Source: Flavobacteriales bacterium (GTDB taxonomy: Bacteria > Bacteroidota > Bacteroidia > UBA10329). From it: a stretch of 64,000 bases of DNA. A program made the position numbers and the translations under genes. Each line of letters opens with the position of its first letter. Within the stretch, counting starts at the first letter, position 1. The notes under the pieces are model-generated. The model made no database searches. It was given only the letters and a program-made list of their open reading frames with translations, and had not been told where the DNA came from. Positions 44,742 to 52,676 of this stretch are shown here, in pieces. The stretch spans positions 62,001-126,000 of the forward strand of contig JAIPBM010000007.1 in NCBI GenBank assembly GCA_021739695.1, in the 5' to 3' direction.

Positions 44742-46310
44742 GTGAATTACGACCTGGTAATCTCATCACAACCTTCTAAGGTTGATATTGCCCTTTTAAA
44801 GGACAAAAAACTAGTAGAGCTACACGAGGAGACGGGCAACAGCGCGTTTCAGGTTGGAGACCTATACCTAGGCCGCATCCAAAAAGTGATGCCCGGCCTA
44901 AATGCTGCTTTCGTTAACGTTGGTTACGAAAAAGACGGCTTCCTTCACTATTTGGACCTTGGTCCGAAGGTGAAGACACTCATGAAGTTTATTGACCTCA
45001 CAAGGGCCGGTAAACTCAAATCCCCTATGCTCGAGAAATTCAGACTAGAAGCTGAAATTGAGAAGAATGGGAAGATCGATGATGTGATGAAGCAGGGAAA
45101 AGAGATCCTGATCCAAGTTGCGAAAGAGCCCATCTCTACTAAAGGACCAAGATTGACCACCGAACTTTCCTTCGCTGGAAAATTCATGGTGCTTGTTCCT
45201 TTTTCTGATAAGGTCAACATCTCTCAGAAGATAAAGAGCAAGGACGAAAGCAAGCGGCTGAAAGACATCTTCAGAGACATCAAGCCAAAAGGGTTTGGAC
45301 TGATTGTACGAACAGCTGCTGAAAACAAAAAGGTGCAAGACCTAGAGGCCGACCTGAACGATCTTGTTGACCGATGGGTGAAAATGGTTGAAAAGGTAAG
45401 AGATGCCGCTCCGCCACATCGCGTTATGGGCGAATTGAGCCGAACATCTTCCATGATCCGTGATATGCTCAGCTCAAACTTCGATAGCATTCATGTGGAC
45501 AGCAACGAAGTTCATGATGAGATCAGCAAGTATTTGGCCGGCTCACCAGACAAACTCAAGAAACTGAAGTTCCACAAAGGCACGCAGCCGTTGTTCGAAA
45601 CGCTTGGACTGAACAAGCAGATCAAGGCATCATTCGGCAAGCATGTCACATTTAGGAGTGGTTCATACCTCGTTATAGAGCATACCGAAGCCTTGCACGT
45701 CATTGATGTGAATTCTGGCCCGCGTACCAATGCTGGACAAGACCAGGAAACGAACGCGCTGGAATGCAACATTGAAGCTGCAAGAGAAGTAGCACGCCAA
45801 CTGCGCTTGCGCGATATGGGCGGCATCATCGTGGTCGATTTTATTGACCTTCATAAAGGCGAGAACCGCAAAGAGCTGTTCAACGTGTTGAAGGAAGAAA
45901 TGAAGGACGACCGTGCTAAGCACAATATCCTCCCTCCTTCCAAATTCGGATTGATCCAGATAACGCGGCAACGTGTGCGTCCGGAAATGAATGTGAAGAC
46001 AAAGGAGAAATGCCCGAGTTGTGATGGATCTGGCGAGATTGAAGCTTCCGTACTTTTTGACACCGAAATTGAGAATAACGTCAGTTTTGTGATGAAAGAG
46101 CAGAACGAGAAGAGCATCACGCTGAAAGTGCATCCATACATCGCAGCCTATCTTACCAAAACAGAAAGTTGGCTGCCTTGGTCAAATAGTGTGATCAAAG
46201 AATGGAAAAAACAATTCGGTGGAGAGATAAAGGTGGAATCATCTACCAATTATCACTTTATGGAATATCACATTTACAATAGTCGTGGCGAGGAGATTCG
46301 ACTTAACTAA
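44742..46310 (+). CDS. rng: Ribonuclease E/G family protein
   Basis: A 522-residue endoribonuclease for rRNA maturation and mRNA decay. S1-like domain at ~35-125 (VGDLYLGRIQKVMPGLNAAFVNVGYEKDGFLHY); catalytic Asp residues in VIDVNSGPRTN (~321) and VVDFIDLHKGENRK (~365); zinc-link CPSCDGSGEI (~422). The GTG at 44742 gives MNYDLVISSQPSKVDIALL, the normal N-terminus in Bacteroidota; a frame extending to 44655 would add an unlike 29-residue tail. It overlaps trmB by 26 nt. No arginine-rich scaffold domain as in RNase E. Confidence 0.92.
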   Translation: MNYDLVISSQPSKVDIALLKDKKLVELHEETGNSAFQVGDLYLGRIQKVMPGLNAAFVNVGYEKDGFLHYLDLGPKVKTLMKFIDLTRAGKLKSPMLEKFRLEAEIEKNGKIDDVMKQGKEILIQVAKEPISTKGPRLTTELSFAGKFMVLVPFSDKVNISQKIKSKDESKRLKDIFRDIKPKGFGLIVRTAAENKKVQDLEADLNDLVDRWVKMVEKVRDAAPPHRVMGELSRTSSMIRDMLSSNFDSIHVDSNEVHDEISKYLAGSPDKLKKLKFHKGTQPLFETLGLNKQIKASFGKHVTFRSGSYLVIEHTEALHVIDVNSGPRTNAGQDQETNALECNIEAAREVARQLRLRDMGGIIVVDFIDLHKGENRKELFNVLKEEMKDDRAKHNILPPSKFGLIQITRQRVRPEMNVKTKEKCPSCDGSGEIEASVLFDTEIENNVSFVMKEQNEKSITLKVHPYIAAYLTKTESWLPWSNSVIKEWKKQFGGEIKVESSTNYHFMEYHIYNSRGEEIRLN

Positions 46311-47004
46311 ACCGAACCTCACCAAAAAGCTCGCGCGCTTTGCAGACATTGGTAAGTTCTCCAATTGTGTGGAGGTTCCGCTTGCACATGAACTTCAGGA
46401 TTTCCCGCTAAAGGGAAAGTGGGCCACCGACCATTTCAAGAACGATAATCCCATCACCTTGGAATTGGCCTGCGGAAAAGGCGAATATTCTATTGGACAG
46501 GCAACGCTTTATCCTGAACGGAATTTTCTCGGAGTCGATATCAAGGGCAATCGTATTTGGATAGGTGCCAAACATGCCCTGGAGAACAACTTGACGAACG
46601 TTGGTTTTCTTCGAACGCGCATCGACCATATTGCCAATCTGTTTGCTGCAGAAGAAATAGCCGAAATCTGGATCATCTTCCCCGATCCGCAGTTGCAGGC
46701 AAATCGCGAACGCAACCGACTTACTTCAGCCAACTTCATCGAGCGCTATCGTCAGATTCTGAAAAAGGATGGCATCATTCAACTTAAAACCGACAACTTC
46801 CCCTTGTTTCAATACACACAGGATGTGATTGCTGAGTTGGGTTTGAAAACCCTTTGCGAATCAACCGATGTGTACGCTGATCTGGAAAAAGGCGAGAACA
46901 AATTCCTCTGCGAACGCGAACGCGAACTTCGCATACGAACTTACTACGAAGGACTCTGGCTGAACGAAGGCCGCAAGATCAATTACATCGCCTTTACGCT
47001 TTAA
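46285..47004 (+). CDS. trmB: tRNA (guanine-N7-)-methyltransferase TrmB
   Basis: A 239-residue SAM-dependent enzyme that makes m7G46 in tRNA. Motif I LELACGKGEYSIGQATL (~57-73), FLGVDIKGNRIWIGAKHA (~84) and IFPDPQLQANRERNRLT (~130-146, matching the PDPW-x-K-x-R-H-x-K-R-R region with Q replacing W-x-K) are present. Start: GTG at 46285, inside the last codons of rng; no later start gives a full domain. Next gene begins 4 nt after its stop. QLQANRERNR is less basic than the usual WHKKRHHKRR version, so the tRNA-contact loop is divergent, yet the SAM fold is clear. Confidence 0.9.
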   Translation: MARRFDLTKPNLTKKLARFADIGKFSNCVEVPLAHELQDFPLKGKWATDHFKNDNPITLELACGKGEYSIGQATLYPERNFLGVDIKGNRIWIGAKHALENNLTNVGFLRTRIDHIANLFAAEEIAEIWIIFPDPQLQANRERNRLTSANFIERYRQILKKDGIIQLKTDNFPLFQYTQDVIAELGLKTLCESTDVYADLEKGENKFLCERERELRIRTYYEGLWLNEGRKINYIAFTL

Positions 47005-47007
47005 GCC

Positions 47008-47355
47008 GTGGCTGAGAAGAAAGACAGTTTCTTCCAAGATGTTTGGGATATCGTAAAGCTTATTCCCAAAGGTCGTGTTACGTCTTACGGTGCCATTGCC
47101 AAATACCTGGGAAGTCCTGGTGCGGCACGGATGGTTGGCTGGGCCATGAATGCGAGCCATGCCGCTAGCGAAAGCATTCCAGCCCAGCGTGTAGTTAACC
47201 GCATCGGAATGCTCTCCGGAAAAACACACTTCCAAGGACCGAACCTCATGCAGGAATTACTCGAAAGCGAAGGCCTGAAAGTAGAAAACAACCAAGTGGT
47301 CGATTTCCAAAAACACTTTTGGGACCCGATGGTTGAATTGGACCTGGACCGCTAA
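47008..47355 (+). CDS. MGMT-family alkyltransferase-like protein (Cys replaced)
   Basis: A 115-residue protein of the alkyltransferase-like group. It has the DNA-binding helix-turn-helix and wing of O6-alkylguanine transferase (IPKGRVTSYGAIAKYLG, RMVGWAMNAS), but the active-site segment reads IPAQRVVNRIG: Ala59 replaces the alkyl-accepting Cys and Gln60 the His of PCHR. It therefore cannot transfer alkyl groups, and by analogy with Atl proteins (where Trp replaces Cys) could flag alkylated guanine for nucleotide-excision repair. Start GTG at 47008 (MAEKKDSFF) lies 4 nt after trmB. It ends 11 bp from the convergent cytochrome gene. Confidence 0.85.
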   Translation: MAEKKDSFFQDVWDIVKLIPKGRVTSYGAIAKYLGSPGAARMVGWAMNASHAASESIPAQRVVNRIGMLSGKTHFQGPNLMQELLESEGLKVENNQVVDFQKHFWDPMVELDLDR

Positions 47356-47365
47356 AACCTAAGTG

Positions 47366-48406
47366 CTACTTCTTGCTCTCTGCAAGAATATAAGCTGCCA
47401 GATCCTCTATCTGCGAATCGCTCAATTTCTCTTTAGAGTAGATCGGCATGTACTCAGGCGTTTTCTCTGAGGAAGATGTACCATGACGTGTGATAAAGTA
47501 AACCGACCCGCCATTGCTCTTCTTGAAATACTTCACCAACCAATCAAAACCTTTCTGACCATCCTTTGGTCCAAAAACAGTTTTCTTGGTCACTTTTCCT
47601 TCTCCGTGGCAATGCAAGCAGCTCTTTTCATAAACCCATTTGCCGTTTTCGAGATTCCCTTCCACGCCCATTTTTCGCTCTGCAACAGGTAACTCATCTA
47701 CAAAAGTGGCCGGATAGCCTTGAATATACTTGGATTTGATCAGAGCAATACTGGCAAGCTTCTCCTCTTCCGTCTGACCAACCTTGGTGATCTGGTCCAA
47801 TTCCAGTTCGTTTAAGTTCAGGTCTCTCATCTTCAATTCCATGGCGCCCAAATAGTGCAACACAGCCTCCATTTCATCATCAGTCAGTTCGCGTCCAACC
47901 GAACATTCTTTAGAACATAGTTGAATCGCGTTCTTCAAGCTATGACGTGCAGGACCGATCAACTCTATGCCGTATTTTTTCTCATTGTCGCCATTGAACC
48001 AACTCGTTCTGTTGGTAATACCATAGAAAGTAGATCCAGGTAAATATGGTTGATTGAACTCTTTCGAATATTGTAAGCGGCTGTCTGGATCATTATCGTC
48101 TGCAAAAGGTGCCTCTGGCAGCACATTATGACAATCGACACACACAAAATGCTGAGATAAACGGTATTGCGTTGTGCCATTCATAAACGGACCGCCCGAT
48201 TGAATCAAGTCTTTTCCAAGGCCTATCTTTTCCATATCCTGGGTTCCGACATAATGCTCAGGAGCCTCATCGCCCAAAGCAAGAAGCACACTGCTTACAG
48301 GCATGTTCTCATCATAACTATTAGCAGGATTTAAAAACAGGCTGGCGGTAAATCCAGTGCACACCACAAATGCAATAATGGCTATCGAAAATCTATACAT
48401 GATCAA
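47366..48406 (-). CDS. Periplasmic c-type cytochrome, two heme sites plus one degenerate site
   Basis: A 346-residue exported cytochrome with a hydrophobic N-terminus (signal anchor or signal peptide, ~5-25). Heme sites: CVDCH (C89-H93) and CLHCH (~262). Between them RHSLKNAIQLCSKECSVGRELTDDEMEAVLHYLG has a cytochrome-c fold signature but CSKECS in place of CxxCH, so no heme should attach there. The last domain (~245-346) ends in the usual DLAAYILAESKK helix. PEYMPIYSKEKLSD gives a likely distal Met. It may carry electrons in the periplasm, partner unknown. It is on the minus strand, downstream of a strong terminator, so it needs its own promoter. Confidence 0.83.
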   Translation of the reverse strand: MIMYRFSIAIIAFVVCTGFTASLFLNPANSYDENMPVSSVLLALGDEAPEHYVGTQDMEKIGLGKDLIQSGGPFMNGTTQYRLSQHFVCVDCHNVLPEAPFADDNDPDSRLQYSKEFNQPYLPGSTFYGITNRTSWFNGDNEKKYGIELIGPARHSLKNAIQLCSKECSVGRELTDDEMEAVLHYLGAMELKMRDLNLNELELDQITKVGQTEEEKLASIALIKSKYIQGYPATFVDELPVAERKMGVEGNLENGKWVYEKSCLHCHGEGKVTKKTVFGPKDGQKGFDWLVKYFKKSNGGSVYFITRHGTSSSEKTPEYMPIYSKEKLSDSQIEDLAAYILAESKK

Positions 48407-48473
48407 TCGTTTGTTTGAACATCAATTTTAATCAATTTGTAGCCATTCTCTATTCCGATATCAGATTTAAACT

Positions 48474-48510
48474 AAAAAAAGGGGCAACGATAGTTGTAAC
48501 CCCTTTTTTT
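48474..48510 (-). terminator. Strong intrinsic terminator downstream of the 47-residue peptide gene
   Basis: A long hairpin: A7-GGGG and CCCC-T7 arms enclose CAAC-GATA-GTTG with a 3-nt bulge. With T-runs on both sides it can act in either direction; on the minus strand it follows the peptide stop (48528) by 18 nt. Confidence 0.75.
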
Positions 48511-48527
48511 GTCCATTATTCCTTAAC

Positions 48528-48671
48528 TCACCTCCACCACCTCAGCGGATTCAGCTTTTTGATGACTGATGCTTCAGGGTCGCCACTCGGGCCGAAGGAC
48601 ATCATTACCATGCTGATCTCGTTGTCGATGGTTACTTTTTTGATAGCGGGTTTTGTGTATTTCCTTTTCAT
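48528..48671 (-). CDS. 47-residue peptide of unknown function (MKRKYTKPAIKK type)
   Basis: An open frame of 47 codons followed by TGA and then by a strong terminator. The N-terminus MKRKYTKPAIKKVTIDNEIS has the lysine-rich start, K-P and hydrophobic/acidic pattern of short Bacteroidota peptides that begin MKKxYxKPxI and are annotated as hypothetical. Then MVMMSFGPSGDPEAS and a positively charged, aromatic end KKLNPLRWWR. No signal peptide or membrane helix. It lies 67 bp after the 1297-residue T9SS protein gene on the same strand, with a hairpin repeat between them. The placement before a terminator and the family look support a real gene; coding is otherwise unproven. A role as a secreted or modified precursor peptide is only a possibility. 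Confidence 0.65.
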   Translation of the reverse strand: MKRKYTKPAIKKVTIDNEISMVMMSFGPSGDPEASVIKKLNPLRWWR

Positions 48672-48700
48672 AGTTGTCAGTTTCAAGTTACGAGTTACGA

Positions 48701-48728
48701 GTAGGGGCGTATGGCGATACGCCCTTAC
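48701..48728. repeat. Palindromic hairpin element (12-bp stem, GGCG loop)
   Basis: GTAGGGGCGTAT pairs with ATACGCCCTTAC around a GGCG loop, with one G-T wobble. No T-run follows, so it is not a classical terminator. Short palindromes of this GTAGGGGCG type occur as dispersed repeats in several bacterial genomes; only one copy is in this window. Confidence 0.6.
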
Positions 48729-48738
48729 GGACAATTGT

Positions 48739-51700
48739 TTAGTTAAGTATTACGCGGTGTGTATCTGTTCCTTTTTCGGTTTCTATGCGAATGAGGAAAA
48801 CGCCAGCGTTCGCGTTCAATCCGAAGGTGGTTCGGTTGGTGTTTAGGTTAGACGTATGAACGATTCGTCCAGTCATTTCCAGCACCTGAACGTTTCCTTT
48901 CTCGATATTCTCAGAAAGAATAATGTTCAGTTGGTTTCCGTTGGAAGTGTAAACGCGAGAGCTTGCCTCTGCTCCATCTTCAATTCCAACTGCGGTCATC
49001 CCAAAATGCAGCACAAAACGGTCTCCGATGTTGCCAGCATCTGACGTGAAAGCGTAGTTCTGTTCCACATTCAGATCTTGGAAGATATTGAGGTAGGTGT
49101 CTTCGAGGTGAACCGTTTCACCCACTACGGTGATATCGTTTGCGTTGAGCGTGTAGTTTCCCTGAGATGGAATCTTTACTCCCAACGGAACAGTAGGGTT
49201 GTTCTCGGTGCTGGTCAGTCCGTTGATCACCAAGGTGTCGTTGTCCTCTGTGGTGTACAATTGCGGAATGGCGGTATAAAGCTGCGGTACGTTTGCTCCT
49301 GCCCAATATTTACGCGAGTCGTAATCATCATACGCATCCTGTGCAGCAGCATCGAACATTACGATGGTCTCATCGCTTACCGTTCCGTTACTGAGGGTCA
49401 TTCTTACCAGACCTTCCTGTACGGAGGTCTTGTAAATACCTGCTTGGGTTCCGTGGCTTCTATCGTTCAGATCGAAGCCGAGCGAGCCCGTGTTGCCATC
49501 TGCATCTACCCGAACCCAGAATGACTGTGTAGGCGGAATATCGCCCGTTACATCACCATTGCCATTGTTGTTAGTGCCAATGCCGCTGGTGGCATTGTAC
49601 GTATCGTAAAGCATGGTGCTTCCATTGTGGGTGCGATACCAGATGGTCGGTTCCAAGTTGGTACGATTGGCGGTGTTCCAACTTAATGTGCTTGGGTAAG
49701 GATTACCAACCAGATTGTAGCCTCTGTTCGTGGCCGTTGTACCTGTTCTGGTAAGACCTGATGCGGTCTGCGCTCCGTTGTTGAAGGTTGTTCCTTCAAA
49801 AGTGACTGTTCCGGTTACCCCCATTCTGGCAACGTAGCCAGTTGTTGGCTGCAGCGTTGTACTTCCATCGGTTATCTGAGTATAGCTTTGCGATGTTTCG
49901 TTCGCACTCCACAGTTTGTTGCCATTCAGTAGGTCGTAAGTTTCGGCATCGGCTCCCGTTACCGGAGTGCTTACGTACCAGAAAAGCCCATCAGGTACAA
50001 ACCCTCCCGAACCGGTCAGGTACTGCTCCATCTGGCAAGAACCTGAACCTGTTATTGTTCCTTCGGTGATGAGCGAACCGATTCCTGTAGCATCTGCTTT
50101 CACCATAATGGTTCCATCGTTATCCGTATTGCCAGTGATGGTCAAAGCTTTTCCAGCATTTACGGTAAGCACCGCACCGTTCTCAACCAGAAGATCCGCA
50201 CATGTGGCAGGCGAAGCGGGGTCGTTTTCGATACTCGGCTGATTGACCGCTGAACTCGGAATGAACGCGTTCTCCGAACCGTTGGGCACTGTACCAAAAC
50301 TCCAGTTTCCTGTATTTGACCACGTAGAGTTCGTTGCTCCCGTCCATTCATTGTAAACCAGAACATCAACAGTGATCGTCATTACACTGTCCAAACCGCA
50401 TTGGTTCGGAATGGTATCCATATACGTTCCCGATATTGTGTAGGTCTCGTCTCCACTTGGTACCGTGTACGAGTTGATGGCCGTAACGGAATATGCGGAA
50501 CTGTTATCCACGCATCGCGAATAGACCGCGAAATAATCGTGTTTGAATGGGGAAGAAACGTCCCGAACGAAGAGACCGCCAATGTAGATGATGTTCTCAT
50601 CTGCCATCAATACCGTAACCTGATTGTATGGGCTCGGATTCCAAGTCTGTGCTGCAGCCGTTGTCGAATCCAACTCGGCCAACCAATCGCGAGACTGGCC
50701 TCCAATCGCGTCAAAAGCACCGCCCACAAACACGCTTCTATCTCCAGATGCAACTGCCCGAGCTACACTGGAAGCGTTCGGGTTCCAAGAATCCAGACCA
50801 TCTGTTGCAAGATCGATGGCAGCCGTGTTGTTCCTTGTGTTGAAATCGACACTACTGAATGATCCGGCAATGAAGAGCTTGGAATCGCTTGCATCCATGG
50901 CGTAAACACTTGGAACCATCCCCGTAATGTTCTTGGAAAATGCATCCAACGTTCCCGTACCCAATTCAAAAGCGGCCAGACATGTTCTGCCCGTTCCGTT
51001 CATAGTTGTGAATTCGCCTCCAGCAAAAACACGGTTGCTGGCAACTTCCAAGCTGCGTACAAGGCCATTCGGATTCGGATTCCAAGCAATTGGGTTGATG
51101 CTGTTTGTCAAAGCAGCAGCCAAGTAGTTTCTAGACTGACCGCCAATGGATGTGAAATTACCGCCAATGTAGAGCGTGTCCTGACTGAACTTCAGCGCGC
51201 GCACATCATCATTTGCCCCAGCCGGCATCCAAAAAACCAGATTTCCTGATGCATTAATGGCTGCAAGGTTATTACGCGAAGTGAAATCGACATTATTGAA
51301 AGCTCCGCCCACATAGACGATTCCATTTCGCTTTTCGATGGCGTAAACGGCACCGATCACTTGCGGATTCCAGCTGATCGGAACTCCAGTTGCTTCATCC
51401 AGCGCTACGATTCCTTGTCTTTCGGTTAGGCCAAGATTGGTGAATTCACCACCTGCATACACACGATCTCCGTCCACCGATAGCGTGTGAACGGTATTGT
51501 TTGCCCGGGGATCCCAACTCTGAACCGTTCCTGAAACACGGTTGGCCGCGGCCAATCGATTACGGTCCCATCCACCTACAACGTTGAACTCGCCTCCGAA
51601 ATATGCGTTGCCGCCAGAAACCTGAACCGTTCGCACAATGCCGTTCGAATTAGGATTGAATGTGGTAACCGTTCCATCTGTCTTGATCGCTGCAATTCGG

Positions 51701-52632
51701 TTACGTGCAGAGAATCCAACGGAGTTGAAAGCACCCCCGAAATAGAGCGTATCGTTCACCAATTCCATGTCGTAAACCGCTCCATTCGCGTTCGGATTCC
51801 AGCTGGTTTCGTTACCCACACCTGTGGTGGAGAATGCTGCAATATTATTGCGCGTTACGCCTGATGCGATATTGAATGAACCGCAGGCATAGACTGTACT
51901 TCCGTCAACAATGACATCGTAAACGTCTCCGATAACCTGAGGATCCCAAGATGTGGCAACTCCCGTAGTTGCGCTCACTGCCCCCAGTTTGAATCTGCTC
52001 ACCCCCGCCAACTGGGCAAAGTTGCCACCCACATAAACTGTGGTTCCACTCACCGCAATGGTGCGCACTGCCAAGTTTGCTCCAGGATTCCAAGAATTGA
52101 CCGCCCCTGTTGTGGCGTTCAACGAAGCAATATTCATTCTAGAACTGCCGCCTATATTCACAAACTGACCTCCAACATAAACGGTGCTTCCACTCACCGC
52201 AATATCATACACGAAGCCAGATGATACGTTCGGATTCCAAGATGTGAGTTGGCCATCTCCATCGATATGCGCCAGCCTGTTGCGCGTTTGTCCATCAATG
52301 TTGGTGAAATCGCCACCAATGTACCAACCACCGTTTCCGTCCTTCTCGGCCACGTAAATGTTTCCATTGGTTACCGGAAACCCCATATTGGGATTACCCG
52401 AATTCAAACTGATGGGAACACCATAAGGTCGATTGGCCGCTACGTTATCAAAATCGCCACCAACGTAAACAATGCCATCTGCTTTGTGAATGGCGTGCAC
52501 CGGGCCATCGGGCTCCCACCATTTGGGTTCTACCTCAATGTTCTGAGCTATGGATGAAAAACAAGTGGCCAACAACAGCACAAAGACTGCGATAACGTGC
52601 ATACTTTTTCGGGTTGGATTGGTATGTTTCAT
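48739..52632 (-). CDS. Giant beta-propeller-repeat protein with T9SS type A tail
   Basis: A 1297-residue secreted protein. After the signal peptide (ending SIA-QNI) residues ~35-680 hold about 13 repeats of ~45-50 residues with the core VYVGGxFxxIGG-xSRNxLAAI and SWNPN, the delta-60/WD-like repeat that folds as a beta-propeller or solenoid. A T-P-S-G-D-E linker and a ~500-residue module follow (NTGNWSFGTVPNG, LTITGNTDNDGTIMVKAD, SYTQITDGSTT, NRGYNLVGNPYPSTLSW), ending in a T9SS type A domain (QLNIILSENIEKGNVQVLEM, GVFLIRIETEKGT). The same module closes the next gene upstream. Surface display is expected; adhesion or matrix binding is inferred. Confidence 0.87.
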   Translation of the reverse strand: MKHTNPTRKSMHVIAVFVLLLATCFSSIAQNIEVEPKWWEPDGPVHAIHKADGIVYVGGDFDNVAANRPYGVPISLNSGNPNMGFPVTNGNIYVAEKDGNGGWYIGGDFTNIDGQTRNRLAHIDGDGQLTSWNPNVSSGFVYDIAVSGSTVYVGGQFVNIGGSSRMNIASLNATTGAVNSWNPGANLAVRTIAVSGTTVYVGGNFAQLAGVSRFKLGAVSATTGVATSWDPQVIGDVYDVIVDGSTVYACGSFNIASGVTRNNIAAFSTTGVGNETSWNPNANGAVYDMELVNDTLYFGGAFNSVGFSARNRIAAIKTDGTVTTFNPNSNGIVRTVQVSGGNAYFGGEFNVVGGWDRNRLAAANRVSGTVQSWDPRANNTVHTLSVDGDRVYAGGEFTNLGLTERQGIVALDEATGVPISWNPQVIGAVYAIEKRNGIVYVGGAFNNVDFTSRNNLAAINASGNLVFWMPAGANDDVRALKFSQDTLYIGGNFTSIGGQSRNYLAAALTNSINPIAWNPNPNGLVRSLEVASNRVFAGGEFTTMNGTGRTCLAAFELGTGTLDAFSKNITGMVPSVYAMDASDSKLFIAGSFSSVDFNTRNNTAAIDLATDGLDSWNPNASSVARAVASGDRSVFVGGAFDAIGGQSRDWLAELDSTTAAAQTWNPSPYNQVTVLMADENIIYIGGLFVRDVSSPFKHDYFAVYSRCVDNSSAYSVTAINSYTVPSGDETYTISGTYMDTIPNQCGLDSVMTITVDVLVYNEWTGATNSTWSNTGNWSFGTVPNGSENAFIPSSAVNQPSIENDPASPATCADLLVENGAVLTVNAGKALTITGNTDNDGTIMVKADATGIGSLITEGTITGSGSCQMEQYLTGSGGFVPDGLFWYVSTPVTGADAETYDLLNGNKLWSANETSQSYTQITDGSTTLQPTTGYVARMGVTGTVTFEGTTFNNGAQTASGLTRTGTTATNRGYNLVGNPYPSTLSWNTANRTNLEPTIWYRTHNGSTMLYDTYNATSGIGTNNNGNGDVTGDIPPTQSFWVRVDADGNTGSLGFDLNDRSHGTQAGIYKTSVQEGLVRMTLSNGTVSDETIVMFDAAAQDAYDDYDSRKYWAGANVPQLYTAIPQLYTTEDNDTLVINGLTSTENNPTVPLGVKIPSQGNYTLNANDITVVGETVHLEDTYLNIFQDLNVEQNYAFTSDAGNIGDRFVLHFGMTAVGIEDGAEASSRVYTSNGNQLNIILSENIEKGNVQVLEMTGRIVHTSNLNTNRTTFGLNANAGVFLIRIETEKGTDTHRVILN

Positions 52633-52676
52633 TTCAATTGGTTTTTACTTTTTGAAGGACTTTAGAATAGAGCGCA

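Noticed and set aside
45663-46133. Minus-strand frame antisense to RNase G
   Set aside because: RNase G motifs on the plus strand are clear; the antisense frame carries none.
48415-48846. Plus-strand frame of 143 codons across the terminator and small peptide gene
   Set aside because: It runs antisense to the 47-residue peptide and through a strong terminator, with no coding character; it is a shadow.
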